A DNA stretch of 24,188 nt from an uncultured Bacteroidales bacterium (GTDB lineage: Bacteria > Bacteroidota > Bacteroidia > Bacteroidales > Paludibacteraceae). A model generated the notes under the pieces. That model had not been told where the DNA came from. It made no database searches and saw only the letters and a program-made list of their open reading frames with translations. The translations under genes and the position numbers were made by a program. The DNA lies in contig CAMOJA010000018.1 of NCBI GenBank assembly GCA_946616535.1, positions 1-24,188 on the forward strand, written 5' to 3'. The number at the start of each line of letters is the position of its first letter. The stretch's first letter is position 1. Positions 14,203-22,394 of the stretch are shown here, in pieces.

Positions 14203-16226
14203 AAATACTGCTGATCTTTTTGACTGTCCTGCAAGGTATTCTGGCGGGCGATTATAATCCGAAAACCCTTTCTGCGGCAGAGCAGGATAGTATCTTATCC
14301 ATCGGCGATCAGACCGCTTCTGCCGGCCGGTACCGTTTGGAATGTGAGAACGAAGAGCGTATCTTCCGCCATTCGCGTTTGGCGGAATGGTACGTAGTGG
14401 ACACCATGCGTCATACCCGCAAGAAAATAGGCGCAGGCATGGGTTTTGACCGGGTGCGCGACGCGGTCATGAGCCCCAATGGACGGTACGTGGCGTTCGC
14501 CAAGGATAACAACCTCTACATCCATAAACTCGATTTCGGGACCGAAGTGGCGGTAACGAAGAACGAGGACACGGATATCATCTCCGGCATCGCCGATTGG
14601 CTGTACGAAGAGGAGTTCGGCACGACGGCGCTTTTTGCTTGGAGTCCGGATTCCAAAATGCTGGCTTTCGTCCGTCTCGACGAACATGAAGTGCCGAGTT
14701 TCAGTTGGGAGGTCTATAGCGATACCCAGTACCCGACCCAAGAGAGCCTGCGTTACCCCAAAGCCGGATGTCCGAACGCAAAGGCGTCTGTCTGCGTCTA
14801 TGACGTCGCTACCAAAGGTATTCAGACCATGCAGGTAAACCCGAAAAGTGAAGACCTCTATTTCCCGCGCCTGAGATGGACGCCTGCGGGCGAACTGCTC
14901 GTGCTGCGCGTCAATAGGGACCAGACTAAACTGGAGATTTTCTCCTGCAATGCCAAATCGACCGTCTCGCACCTGCTCTACAAGGAAGAAAGCGACCGCT
15001 ATTTCGTGGACTACAGTCTCTTCGACGAGTACCAGTGGCTCTCCGACGGTTCTTTCGTCGCCTTGAGCGAAAAAGACGGTTGGCGTCGTGCATACCTGCA
15101 TAACGCCCAAGGCTCCCAACTGCGCGCTCTCACGCCCGCAGAGATGGATGTGACAGCCCTTTACGCCGTGGATGAGAATTCTCAGACCCTCTACTACCAA
15201 GCCGCTACTACACCCGCAACACGCGATATCTACGCCGTCTCCATCAAACCCAACGGCAAAAACATCAAACTGAGCGAAGGCGAAGGAACCCATTCCGCGC
15301 GCTTCTCCAAGGACACCAAACGAATGATCGATTGCTTCCAATCCTTCGATACGCCGAACACCTATACCCTTTATACTATCAAAGGGGTAAATAAGACTCA
15401 AGTAAGACTTATCCTAGACCATACAGCCACTATTACAGCATGGAAAGAGCAGGGTTTGCCTGAGCCGCAGTTACTCCGCATCCCCAACGGCAAGGGTCAG
15501 GAATTGGAAGCGATGTTGATGCTTCCAAATCCTAAATCACAAATCACAAATCCTAAATCACAAAACCCCTTAGTCGTCATGCACTACTCCGGTCCGGCGA
15601 GCCAGAGAGTGCTCAACCGCTGGCGCAAGAAATTCGAGTACGCCTTGGTCGAGCAGGGTTATGCGGTTCTGATCGTCGATACCCGAGGAAGCGATTGTCG
15701 TGGCCGCGCTTGGCGGAATGAGACTTATATGTCTCTTGGCCAGAAAGAGGCGGAGGACCTGATTGCGGCAGCGAACTATATCGGCGCCCGCGAAGAGATT
15801 GATGCAAGCCGCATGGCGATTCTCGGTTGGTCTTACGGCGGCTACGAGACGCTTTACACCATGAGCCAGAAGAACCATCCTTTCAAAGCCGGCATCGCCA
15901 TCGCGCCGGTGACCGATTGGAAACTCTACGACTCCGCTTATACGGAGCGGTACATGCGTCGTCCGCAGGTTAACCCGCGAGGCTATGAAGAAGCGTCGCT
16001 TCTAAACAAAGCTGCCGACCTCTCCGGCTCCGTACTGATCATCCATGGCACGGGTGATGACAATGTCCATGTACAACATACAATGCAGTATATCAATGCG
16101 TTAGTGGAGGCGGATAAGCAGTTTGAGATGCAGTTATACCCCGACGACAACCATCATCTGCGTCAGGGCAATAACGCCAAACACATGCACGAGAGAATCT
16201 TGCGGTTCTTGAACACAAATTTATGA
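14199..16226 (+). CDS. Dipeptidyl peptidase IV family serine peptidase (S9B)
   Basis: 675 residues with a signal peptide (MKILLIFLTVLQGILAG). An N-terminal beta-propeller (to ~residue 430) carries the substrate amino-terminus clamp DWLYEEEFG (133-141, double Glu) expected in DPP-IV. The C-terminal alpha/beta hydrolase domain has the nucleophile motif GWSYGGYE (Ser545), Asp620 in HGTGDDNVH, and His652 in PDDNHHL, so the triad is complete. Such enzymes remove X-Pro or X-Ala dipeptides from peptides in the periplasm, and Bacteroidales use them for protein foraging. The start overlaps the previous stop by 4 bases. A heptamer repeat encodes PNPKSQITNPKSQNP in the linker between propeller and hydrolase. 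Slightly shorter than typical DPP-IV (~720). Exact dipeptide preference is unknown. Confidence 0.93.
   Translation: MKILLIFLTVLQGILAGDYNPKTLSAAEQDSILSIGDQTASAGRYRLECENEERIFRHSRLAEWYVVDTMRHTRKKIGAGMGFDRVRDAVMSPNGRYVAFAKDNNLYIHKLDFGTEVAVTKNEDTDIISGIADWLYEEEFGTTALFAWSPDSKMLAFVRLDEHEVPSFSWEVYSDTQYPTQESLRYPKAGCPNAKASVCVYDVATKGIQTMQVNPKSEDLYFPRLRWTPAGELLVLRVNRDQTKLEIFSCNAKSTVSHLLYKEESDRYFVDYSLFDEYQWLSDGSFVALSEKDGWRRAYLHNAQGSQLRALTPAEMDVTALYAVDENSQTLYYQAATTPATRDIYAVSIKPNGKNIKLSEGEGTHSARFSKDTKRMIDCFQSFDTPNTYTLYTIKGVNKTQVRLILDHTATITAWKEQGLPEPQLLRIPNGKGQELEAMLMLPNPKSQITNPKSQNPLVVMHYSGPASQRVLNRWRKKFEYALVEQGYAVLIVDTRGSDCRGRAWRNETYMSLGQKEAEDLIAAANYIGAREEIDASRMAILGWSYGGYETLYTMSQKNHPFKAGIAIAPVTDWKLYDSAYTERYMRRPQVNPRGYEEASLLNKAADLSGSVLIIHGTGDDNVHVQHTMQYINALVEADKQFEMQLYPDDNHHLRQGNNAKHMHERILRFLNTNL
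15526..15560. repeat. 7-base tandem repeat inside the peptidase gene
   Basis: Five units, consensus YAAATCM, with a sixth degenerate copy to 15567. It is read in frame as an Asn-Pro-Lys-Ser-Gln-type linker between the propeller and hydrolase domains. The unit is close to that of the array at 17206-17233. Confidence 0.88.
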
Positions 16227-16251
16227 TTCAAAATTTTTAAATTTAATAGTT

Positions 16252-17208
16252 ATGAAAAAGTATGCTTTAGGTATCGACTTAGGTGGTACAGGCACCAAGT
16301 TTGGTTTGGTTAACGATGAAGGTCAGGTTTTGCGTAGCAACTCTATTCCTACCCAGCAGTATCCGGAGATAGACGAGTATTGCGACGTGCTCTGCGAGGG
16401 TATGAAACGTCTCGTAGCCGATGAGGGTATTGAGATGAGCGACATCGTGGGTGTGGGCTGCGGTGCGCCGAACGGCAATTTCTATTCGGGCTGCATCGAG
16501 TATGCGCCTAACCTGCCGTGGAAGGGTGTAGTGCCTCTGGCTAAACTCATCAGCGAGCGGATGGGTATCAAGTGTACTGTTACCAACGACGCCAACGCAG
16601 CAGCACAAGGCGAGATGATCTACGGTTCTGCACGCGGCATGAAGAACTTCATCGTCATCACCCTCGGTACCGGCGTGGGATCGGGTATCGTGATTGACGG
16701 CAAGCTGCTGTACGGCCATGACGGTTTTGCAGGCGAGTTAGGCCACTGCAAGATCGATCACTCGGGCAACGGACGTCTCTGCGGTTGCGGTCAGAAGGGA
16801 TGTATTGAGGCATATGCTTCGGCTACCGGTGTTGCTCGTACCGCCAAAGAGATCGTGACCTCAACGACGCAACCGACACTCCTGCGCCAAGTGGCAGACA
16901 TCGATCATATTACCTCCAAGGACGTCTTTGACGCAGCGGAGAAAGGTGACTTGGTGGCAAAAGAGATCTTCGATTATACGGGTCATCTGCTCGGTCAGAA
17001 GTTGGCGGATTATGTACATTTCTCTTCGCCCGAAGCAATCATCCTCTTTGGCGGTCTGACCAAGTCCGGTCACTGGATCATGGATCCGATCCGTGAGGCG
17101 CTCGATGAGAACCTCATGCCGATCTGGAAAGGCAAAATCCCGGTATCCATCTCTATCCTCAAGGACAGCGATGCCGCTATCCTTGGTGCTTCGTCCCTCG
17201 CATGGTAA
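16252..17208 (+). CDS. ROK-family sugar kinase (glucokinase-like)
   Basis: 318 residues with the ROK signatures: phosphate loop GIDLGGTGTKFGLV (residues 7-20), NDANAAAQGE with the likely catalytic Asp, the glycine loop LGTGVGSGIVIDGKLL, a GELGH motif, and the zinc-binding CGCGQKGCIE (177-186). ROK proteins with an intact ATP site and no N-terminal DNA-binding domain are kinases, most often of glucose, fructose or N-acetylated hexosamines, in the cytoplasm. It lies 25 bases after the peptidase gene in A/T-rich sequence with no promoter consensus, so it is probably read from upstream. Its TAA is the first triplet of a heptamer repeat. Glucose is the likeliest substrate but not shown. Confidence 0.92.
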   Translation: MKKYALGIDLGGTGTKFGLVNDEGQVLRSNSIPTQQYPEIDEYCDVLCEGMKRLVADEGIEMSDIVGVGCGAPNGNFYSGCIEYAPNLPWKGVVPLAKLISERMGIKCTVTNDANAAAQGEMIYGSARGMKNFIVITLGTGVGSGIVIDGKLLYGHDGFAGELGHCKIDHSGNGRLCGCGQKGCIEAYASATGVARTAKEIVTSTTQPTLLRQVADIDHITSKDVFDAAEKGDLVAKEIFDYTGHLLGQKLADYVHFSSPEAIILFGGLTKSGHWIMDPIREALDENLMPIWKGKIPVSISILKDSDAAILGASSLAW

Positions 17209-17233
17209 ATCCTAAATCATAGATCCTAAATTT
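17206..17233. repeat. 7-base tandem repeat from the ROK stop codon to the next start
   Basis: Four units, consensus TARATYH (best unit TAAATCC). The array begins with the ROK kinase TAA and runs into the TTG start codon of the deacetylase at 17232, so it makes up the whole intergenic gap. Confidence 0.82.
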
Positions 17234-17867
17234 GAAATATCTCAAATCTATATTACAACGCCTGTACCCTTACGGCATCTGCCGGCAGGGGCAGGCGGTG
17301 TATCTTACTTTCGACGACGGACCTATTCCAGAGGTCACGCCGAAAGTTTTGGAGATTCTCGACCGTTACGGCGTGAAGGCGACGTTCTTTATGGTCGGAG
17401 AGAATATCGACAAGCACCCGGAGGTGTTTGCTCAGGTCGTGAAAGGCGGGCATGCCATCGGCAATCACACCTATAACCACATGAAAGGCTGGAAGGTCTC
17501 CACCCGGACGTATATGGAGAATGTAGCCAAATGGGAGGAGGCGGTCCAACGGAACTATCCGAACGGCTATCCTGCTCCGGTCCTAAACCGGTTCAGACCG
17601 CCTTACGGCCGCACGTGGGTATGGGAGCGCAAAGCGGTTGCAGCAAAAGGCTACCGCATTTACCTGTGGGATGTTCTGACCCGCGATTATAACCCGCGGC
17701 GGACACCCGAAGCGATGCTCGAGCAGATCAAAAGCTGTACCCGACCGGGAAGTATTATCAATTTTCATGACTCCGTCAAATCCAATGAACGGATGTTAGC
17801 TACCTTGCCCAAAGCCATCGAGTGGTTGCTTGCGCAAGGGTACGAACTGAAGACTTTAGACGAATAA
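17232..17867 (+). CDS. Polysaccharide deacetylase (NodB/CE4 domain)
   Basis: 211 residues, mostly one NodB domain. Motif 1 is LTFDDGP (25-31, catalytic and metal Asp28/Asp29), motif 2 HAIGNHTYNH (metal His79 and His83), motif 3 RFRPPYGRTW, motif 4 an LWDVLTRDYN segment, and motif 5 INFHDS. All metal and catalytic residues expected of carbohydrate esterase family 4 are present. These remove acetyl groups from peptidoglycan GlcNAc or other amino-sugar polymers. No ATG is available ahead of motif 1; the TTG at 17232 gives MKYLKSILQRLYPYG and was chosen, which means an unusual start next to the repeat. No signal peptide is obvious, though the N-terminus could be a short amphipathic anchor. Exact polymer unknown. 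Confidence 0.9.
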   Translation: MKYLKSILQRLYPYGICRQGQAVYLTFDDGPIPEVTPKVLEILDRYGVKATFFMVGENIDKHPEVFAQVVKGGHAIGNHTYNHMKGWKVSTRTYMENVAKWEEAVQRNYPNGYPAPVLNRFRPPYGRTWVWERKAVAAKGYRIYLWDVLTRDYNPRRTPEAMLEQIKSCTRPGSIINFHDSVKSNERMLATLPKAIEWLLAQGYELKTLDE

Positions 17868-17877
17868 GAAGAACAAG

Positions 17878-19713
17878 ATGAAGATCCTCCGAAAGATAAT
17901 TTATGTCCTCCTTCTTGCGTTTTTTATCGCGGGATGCGCTAACCGTGGGATAGGTCCGCAAGGTGGACCGAAAGACACCACTCCGCCTAAGCCCCGCAGC
18001 AGCGAGCCGGAGATGGGTGCGCTGAATTTCAAAGGCAAGCGGATTGAGGTCACTTTCGATGAGTATCTTCAACTCGATAATATTGCTCAGAACCTGCTGA
18101 TGTCCCCTCCGCAGCAAACGCCGCCGGATGTCAAGGTGCGAGGAAAAAAACTCGTTGTGCTGCTGCAGGACACCCTGCGGGATAGCACCACTTATACCCT
18201 CAATTTCGGCGACGCGGTATGCGACTATCGGGAGAAAGTGCCGCTCCATAACTACTCTTTCTATTTCTCAACGGGTCCGACGATTGACACGCTCGAGTAC
18301 ACCGGTCGCGTCTATGAGGCGGCGACACTCAATCCGATGCAAGGCATCTTCGTCGGCGTCCACGAGACGATGGAAGACTCTGCGTTCACGTCAACAACAT
18401 TCCTGCGGGTCGCACGTACAGACTCTGCGGGTTTCTTCCGAATCAGTAACATGCATGCCGGCACCTATCGGCTTTATGCCGTAGAAGAGGTCAGCCGTGA
18501 CTACCGACTCTCGCCGGGCGAAGCGCTGGCTTTTGCCGACGAACCGATAGAGCCCGTCCTGCCGCCTGTCCGCATGACGGACACGCTTACGACGGACACG
18601 CTCTTGACAGATACACTCATGACAGACTCCCTCATGACTGATACGCTTGCGTTAGACACGCTCCCGGAGCCGGAAGTGAAAGGCGCGACGCTGATGCTCT
18701 TCCGCGAGGAGCAACAACGATTGTATCTCCAGCGTACGATTCGTGATCAGCAGCATCGGATTCAGATCTATTTCTCTTCTACGCCGGACAGTCTGCCTGA
18801 CTTGCGGCCGTTGAGCGACTCGCTGAACTACTTCACGTCTTATTCTCCGAAGCGCGACACGGTGACTGTATGGCTGACGGACAGTTTCTCCATTGCGCAA
18901 GACACCCTCTTCATCGAGGCGCGATACCGCCGTACGGACAGTCTCTACCGCCTGGAGTGGTACACGGACACCTTACGCGCTATCTGGCGCGCACCTAAAC
19001 TCAATGCGAAAGCCAAGGCAGCGGAGGAGAGGAAGAACAGAAACCGCCGGTTGGAACTCAAGACCAATGCCCGTAACGGCTTTGAATTGAATGACACGCT
19101 CCGCCTGCAATGTACGACGCCGATAGCGTCCATTGAACCGGACTCGATCCATCTCTTTGAAAAGGTGGATACGGTGCTCAAACCGATGCCATTCACTCTT
19201 GCGCCGTACGACACGCTGCCGATGCAGCTGATCTTCCTGGCGGACTTCAAACCAGAAGGCAAATATGAACTGCATATCGATAGTGCCGCAATCCATGATA
19301 TCTACGGAATCACGCATATCAAGGGCTCTTACCCGCTGCAGGTCAAGTCGCTCTCCGACTACTCGACGCTGCGCGTGAAACTCAATCCCTATCTGCCGAA
19401 GGCGCGTATCCAGGTGTTGAACAACAAAGACCAGGTGCTTCGTGAACTGCCGGCTGATCCCGAAGGAGCATTTTTCGAGTACCTCAAACCCGATGCGTAT
19501 TACCTGCGTCTCTATCTGGACGAGAACGGAGACGGCAAGTGGACTACCGGTTCGTGGAGCGAGAAACGGCAACCGGAGCCAATCTACTATTTCCCGGAGA
19601 AGATACAGACCAAGTCCAATTGGGATTTTGAGGAAGAGTGGGATTATCAGGCGGTAGAACAGCTGAAGGCGAAGCCGAAAGAGCTGATCTTGGCGGCGCC
19701 GAAAAAGAAATAA
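17878..19713 (+). CDS. Ig-like domain lipoprotein
   Basis: 611 residues with a clear lipoprotein signal (lipobox IAGC, Cys20) and the CANRGIGPQGGPKDTTPP opening typical of a Bacteroidetes Ig-like (SbsA_Ig/Big_5-type) family. Residues ~35-130 form that domain (GKRIEVTFDEYLQLDN..., TYTLNFGDAVCD). Around 140-210 there is a carboxypeptidase-regulatory-like beta module (TGRVYEAATLNPMQGIFVGV; DSAGFFRISNMHAGTYRLYA). Residues 233-262 are six tandem five-residue units (TDTL type), followed by a long beta-rich region and a Lys-rich C-terminus (KAKPKELILAAPKKK). Lipoproteins of this class sit in the outer membrane; function is unknown. It starts 10 bases after the deacetylase and ends 2 bases before the PnuC start, so the three are co-transcribed. 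Confidence 0.85.
   Translation: MKILRKIIYVLLLAFFIAGCANRGIGPQGGPKDTTPPKPRSSEPEMGALNFKGKRIEVTFDEYLQLDNIAQNLLMSPPQQTPPDVKVRGKKLVVLLQDTLRDSTTYTLNFGDAVCDYREKVPLHNYSFYFSTGPTIDTLEYTGRVYEAATLNPMQGIFVGVHETMEDSAFTSTTFLRVARTDSAGFFRISNMHAGTYRLYAVEEVSRDYRLSPGEALAFADEPIEPVLPPVRMTDTLTTDTLLTDTLMTDSLMTDTLALDTLPEPEVKGATLMLFREEQQRLYLQRTIRDQQHRIQIYFSSTPDSLPDLRPLSDSLNYFTSYSPKRDTVTVWLTDSFSIAQDTLFIEARYRRTDSLYRLEWYTDTLRAIWRAPKLNAKAKAAEERKNRNRRLELKTNARNGFELNDTLRLQCTTPIASIEPDSIHLFEKVDTVLKPMPFTLAPYDTLPMQLIFLADFKPEGKYELHIDSAAIHDIYGITHIKGSYPLQVKSLSDYSTLRVKLNPYLPKARIQVLNNKDQVLRELPADPEGAFFEYLKPDAYYLRLYLDENGDGKWTTGSWSEKRQPEPIYYFPEKIQTKSNWDFEEEWDYQAVEQLKAKPKELILAAPKKK
18574..18663. repeat. Six 15-base tandem units coding a Thr/Asp/Leu stretch
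   Basis: Six in-frame 15-base units encode pentapeptides of the form x-T-D-T-L, residues 233-262 of the lipoprotein. The units have drifted in third positions, which points to selection on the protein rather than a recent DNA expansion. It differs from the 7/8-base repeats in being codon-phased. Confidence 0.9.
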
Positions 19714-19715
19714 AA

Positions 19716-20387
19716 GTGAAAAAACAGAAGATTTTCGATTATAGTTTCTTGGTGTTAGGACTGCTGATTCAGGTGGTCACTTTCTCGCTAATACCCCATG
19801 ACAGTTGGTTGTCGTTGGTGTGCGGCTGTCTCGGAGTGTGCAGCGTCGTTCTTTCTGCGCAGGGCAATATATGGAATTTCCTCTTCGGTTTTGCGCAGGT
19901 GGGGATATACACGTATCTTTGCTATACCCAGCGTTTCTACGGGGAGATCGGCATCAACATCTACTATTTCTTCACGATGATCTACGGCGTGTATGTATGG
20001 CGTCAGCGTCTGCGTGTGAACGGCGAAGACGGTGCCGAAGAGCCCCGTGTCGAGCCACGGCGGTTAGCATGGCCTGTGATAGCAGGTATCGCAGTAGCAA
20101 CGCTTGTCATCGCGCAGCTGGTGGGGTGGGGCTTAGCCTCCTGGACGGACGACACGCAGCCTTACCTCGATGCCTATACAACAGTACCCGCCCTTGTGGG
20201 GCAGGTACTGCTGATTCTCGTCTATCGCGAGCATTGGTTCTTCTGGCTGGCGGTGGATATGCTGAGCGTCGTCTTATGGCTCCGGGCAGGCGATTATTGT
20301 ATGGCGGCGCAGTATGCCTTCTGGTGCGCCAACTGCCTCTACGGCCTCCACCGCTGGAAATCCCTCACCGTTCATTCGGCATCGTGA
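19716..20387 (+). CDS. pnuC: PnuC-family vitamin (nicotinamide riboside) transporter
   Basis: 223 residues from the GTG at 19716, which lies 2 bases after the preceding stop and gives MKKQKIFDYSF. An ATG at 19638 would overlap the lipoprotein gene by 76 bases and add a charged, non-membrane tail, so it was rejected. Six to seven membrane segments are visible. The family signature GNIWNFLFGFAQVGIYTYL and YGEIGINIYYFFTMIYGVYVW is present, as is the second-half YREHWFFWLAVDMLSVVLWL and YAFWCANCLYGLHRW. PnuC proteins move nicotinamide riboside by facilitated diffusion coupled to phosphorylation; related Bacteroidetes PnuT proteins move thiamine, and no thiamine gene or riboswitch is near to settle this. 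Its last 23 bases overlap the convergent DUF4837 gene. Confidence 0.88.
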   Translation: MKKQKIFDYSFLVLGLLIQVVTFSLIPHDSWLSLVCGCLGVCSVVLSAQGNIWNFLFGFAQVGIYTYLCYTQRFYGEIGINIYYFFTMIYGVYVWRQRLRVNGEDGAEEPRVEPRRLAWPVIAGIAVATLVIAQLVGWGLASWTDDTQPYLDAYTTVPALVGQVLLILVYREHWFFWLAVDMLSVVLWLRAGDYCMAAQYAFWCANCLYGLHRWKSLTVHSAS

Positions 20388-21396
20388 GCGAGTAGAGGAT
20401 CGCTTCGTCCTGACGAAGGGCGTTACGCTTCTTCTGACCCGGTGCGTAGAGGAAGGTCTCTGCGGTCACGATCCTTCCGTTCACTTGGTCGAGTCTCGTG
20501 AGCGATACAAACGGTCCGCCCATAGCTTCGCCGTCCTCGATCTTCCAAAGTCCCCTTGTTTCTATCCCGTAGAAGCCACCCACGCTGTCCCTAAGCGCCG
20601 CTACCTGACGGCTTACCGGCGGGAAGTGTTTGTATTCCGTTCCCATGTGACTGCCTTCTACCTGGGCGCTGACGAGGCGGCCTAAGACGGCATTCCGCAT
20701 GGCGATGATGGAGTCGTTGGAGAACTGCTCCTGCGCCGTGTAAGGGAAGTCATAAACGAGGATATCTTTGCGCATCGGGCCTTTGTTGTTGCAACACCAT
20801 AATACATTTACCATTTGGTCATTTGCCATTTGGTCATTTAGTGCCAGGGTTGTGTCCATGATCAGCATAAAGTTCTCCGGGATGAGCAGGTCGTAGCCTT
20901 TCTTGTTGAGTTTGGCACGCGCTTCCTTATTGGTGCTCGCGCGGTAGAAACGCAGCTGGCGGGCTAACTCCTCCTGTACGAACCACTCGCGGATCTTCTC
21001 GCCGTTCGCCTGCCAATATGCCAGGAACTCCTCGTCGCTCGGCGCCTGAATACGGAGCATAGCTTGCGGTTGGGACCATACGTCACGCGCCTTGGTCGCT
21101 TTGATATGCGTGTATTTCTGCTCGTTGACGTCCACGATAAGGATGTTTCGCGTGGATTTCAAGAGGTCGTCAAACTGCGACGTGGGTACAAACATCGTCG
21201 TGAAATACGGCTCCATCTGCGGCAGGCCGTACATATCGGCGCCCATAGTTTCGCATACCGGTGTCTTGACGGCTGCATCGCCGACAATCAGACACTCATA
21301 AATAGAACCCGTTGCGGAGGTGAGCAACCGATCTGAATTACCCGAACAGGCGCAAAACATAAGCGCTAAAATCGATAAAATAGCAATTTTTTTCAT
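20365..21396 (-). CDS. DUF4837 family lipoprotein
   Basis: 343 residues from the ATG at 21396, which gives a proper lipoprotein signal (MKKIAILSILALMFCAC, Cys17); an upstream in-frame ATG at 21507 precedes the promoter and was rejected. Conserved parts of this Bacteroidetes-only family are recognisable: GSIYECLIV near the start, TRNILIVDVNEQ, DVWSQPQAMLRIQAP, NKKGYDLLIPENF, DILVYDFPYT, and the C-terminal GLWKIEDGEAMGGPFVSLT...YAPGQKKRNALRQDEAILYSL. No biochemical role is known; it should be anchored in the envelope. The two-fold repeat NDQMA/NDQMV near residue 190 is encoded by a short tandem repeat. Its own promoter faces away from that of the AraC gene; its 3' end overlaps pnuC. Confidence 0.92.
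   Translation of the reverse strand: MKKIAILSILALMFCACSGNSDRLLTSATGSIYECLIVGDAAVKTPVCETMGADMYGLPQMEPYFTTMFVPTSQFDDLLKSTRNILIVDVNEQKYTHIKATKARDVWSQPQAMLRIQAPSDEEFLAYWQANGEKIREWFVQEELARQLRFYRASTNKEARAKLNKKGYDLLIPENFMLIMDTTLALNDQMANDQMVNVLWCCNNKGPMRKDILVYDFPYTAQEQFSNDSIIAMRNAVLGRLVSAQVEGSHMGTEYKHFPPVSRQVAALRDSVGGFYGIETRGLWKIEDGEAMGGPFVSLTRLDQVNGRIVTAETFLYAPGQKKRNALRQDEAILYSLTMPNER
20806..20840. repeat. 7+8-base composite tandem repeat inside the DUF4837 gene
   Basis: Two 15-base units differing at one position, plus a partial third. Each unit is itself a 7-mer and an 8-mer, both beginning ATTTRSC/ATTTGGTC on the plus strand. On the coding (minus) strand it is read in frame as NDQMANDQMVN. Confidence 0.85.
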
Positions 21397-21416
21397 AAAA
21401 AGAGGTATTTTGACTG

Positions 21417-21447
21417 CAAAATTACAAAAAAAATACGGTTTCTGCAA
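21417..21447 (-). promoter_or_regulatory. Bacteroidetes-type promoter of the DUF4837 gene
   Basis: On the minus strand the -33 TTG is at 21447-21445 and the -7 box TAATTTTG at 21424-21417, with a 20-nt spacer. It leaves a leader of about 15-20 nt before the ATG at 21396. Confidence 0.8.
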
Positions 21448-21464
21448 AAAAAAATGAAAAAAAT

Positions 21465-21495
21465 TTGTGTATTTGCCAAAATTGTTGTACTTTTG
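21465..21495 (+). promoter_or_regulatory. Bacteroidetes-type promoter of the AraC-family gene
   Basis: TTG at 21465-21467, 20-nt spacer, TACTTTTG at 21488-21495, then 26 bases to the ATG at 21522. Its -33 element is only 17 bases from that of the divergent DUF4837 promoter, so one bound regulator could affect both. Confidence 0.8.
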
Positions 21496-21521
21496 CACCG
21501 AAAACAAGAAATTTTGCCTTT

Positions 21522-22391
21522 ATGACACTATCTACCGACTTACTCTTTATTACGGATGAACCTGAAGGATTCCGTTATTGTCGTGAGACCCGTACTACCT
21601 CATCCGCAACGATGACTGTCATTCTTTGCCGCGCAGGGCATATTGATGTCGAGTATCGAGGAAAAACCTTACGTATCGCAAAAGGCGATCTGTTTATCCG
21701 TATTCCGGATTTCACCCATCCTCTGGGGCCATACAAGATGTCGCCGGACTTCGCCTTCTCGCAAGTTACTGTTGATGCTTCCATCTATGAGCAGATCATG
21801 TTCGATCACATGCGTATCGAGCCCAACTGGTATGTGAAGCAGGAGTACGTGAAGGAGAATCCTATTTTCCATCTGAACGAGATCAGCATTGAGTTCTTCT
21901 ATACCTATTATCACCTTCTGACCCTTCAGTTGCAGGATAAGCGTACGGCGTACCGCCAGCAGATTATGATGCTCATTGCCCGTGGTGCGATGATGGAGAT
22001 GCTCAATTATATCGACAAGTTAGCGGTCATTCCCGCAGATCATACCTCTATGCGTGTGGAGTCCAACTCCAGCGATTATACTTTCCATGCCTTCCTCCAG
22101 AAGCTCCATCAGTACCCGCATGTGCGCGAGGTGCAATGGTACGCACGCGAGTTAGGACTCACGCCTAAGTACCTGTCGGAGATTTGCAAGGACCGCAGTG
22201 GTAAGTCTGCCGGCGAATGGATTGCCGATGTGACGGTCGCTGAGATCAAGCACTACCTCCGTAGTACCACGCTGCCCATTCAGGCGATTGCAAAAGCAAT
22301 GGAGTTCCCCAATGCGTCATTCTTCTGTCAATATACGAAGAAGCACACGGGGCTCACTCCAAATCACTTCCGTAAACAACGGGGTATATAA
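21522..22391 (+). CDS. AraC-family transcriptional regulator
   Basis: 289 residues starting MTLSTDLLF at 21522. An in-frame ATG at 21465 overlaps the promoter and was rejected. The N-terminal ~100 residues form a cupin-like sensor (MTVILCRAGHIDVEYRGKTLRIAKGDLFIRIPDFTHPL). The middle is helical (dimerisation or linker). The last ~100 residues hold the double helix-turn-helix: VQWYARELGLTPKYLSEICKDRSG for the first, and IQAIAKAMEFPNASFFCQYTKKHTGLTPNHFRKQ for the second, matching the AraC C-terminal signature. These regulators usually respond to a small ligand and bind promoters upstream of the -33 element. The target is not evident; autoregulation and control of the divergent DUF4837 gene are possible. 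Its stop is 3 bases from the stop of convergent glyA. Confidence 0.92.
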   Translation: MTLSTDLLFITDEPEGFRYCRETRTTSSATMTVILCRAGHIDVEYRGKTLRIAKGDLFIRIPDFTHPLGPYKMSPDFAFSQVTVDASIYEQIMFDHMRIEPNWYVKQEYVKENPIFHLNEISIEFFYTYYHLLTLQLQDKRTAYRQQIMMLIARGAMMEMLNYIDKLAVIPADHTSMRVESNSSDYTFHAFLQKLHQYPHVREVQWYARELGLTPKYLSEICKDRSGKSAGEWIADVTVAEIKHYLRSTTLPIQAIAKAMEFPNASFFCQYTKKHTGLTPNHFRKQRGI

Positions 22392-22394
22392 CTC

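Noticed and set aside
14295..15401. A 368-codon open frame on the minus strand
   Set aside because: It lies wholly opposite the peptidase gene, has no recognisable family features, and looks like a shadow of the G/C-rich coding strand.
15526..15567. Possible CRISPR-like repeat
   Set aside because: Units are 7 bases, directly adjoining, degenerate and inside a coding frame; there are no spacers and no cas genes.
19638..19715. Upstream ATG start for the PnuC protein
   Set aside because: It would add 26 charged residues overlapping the lipoprotein gene; the GTG at 19716 gives a normal PnuC N-terminus.
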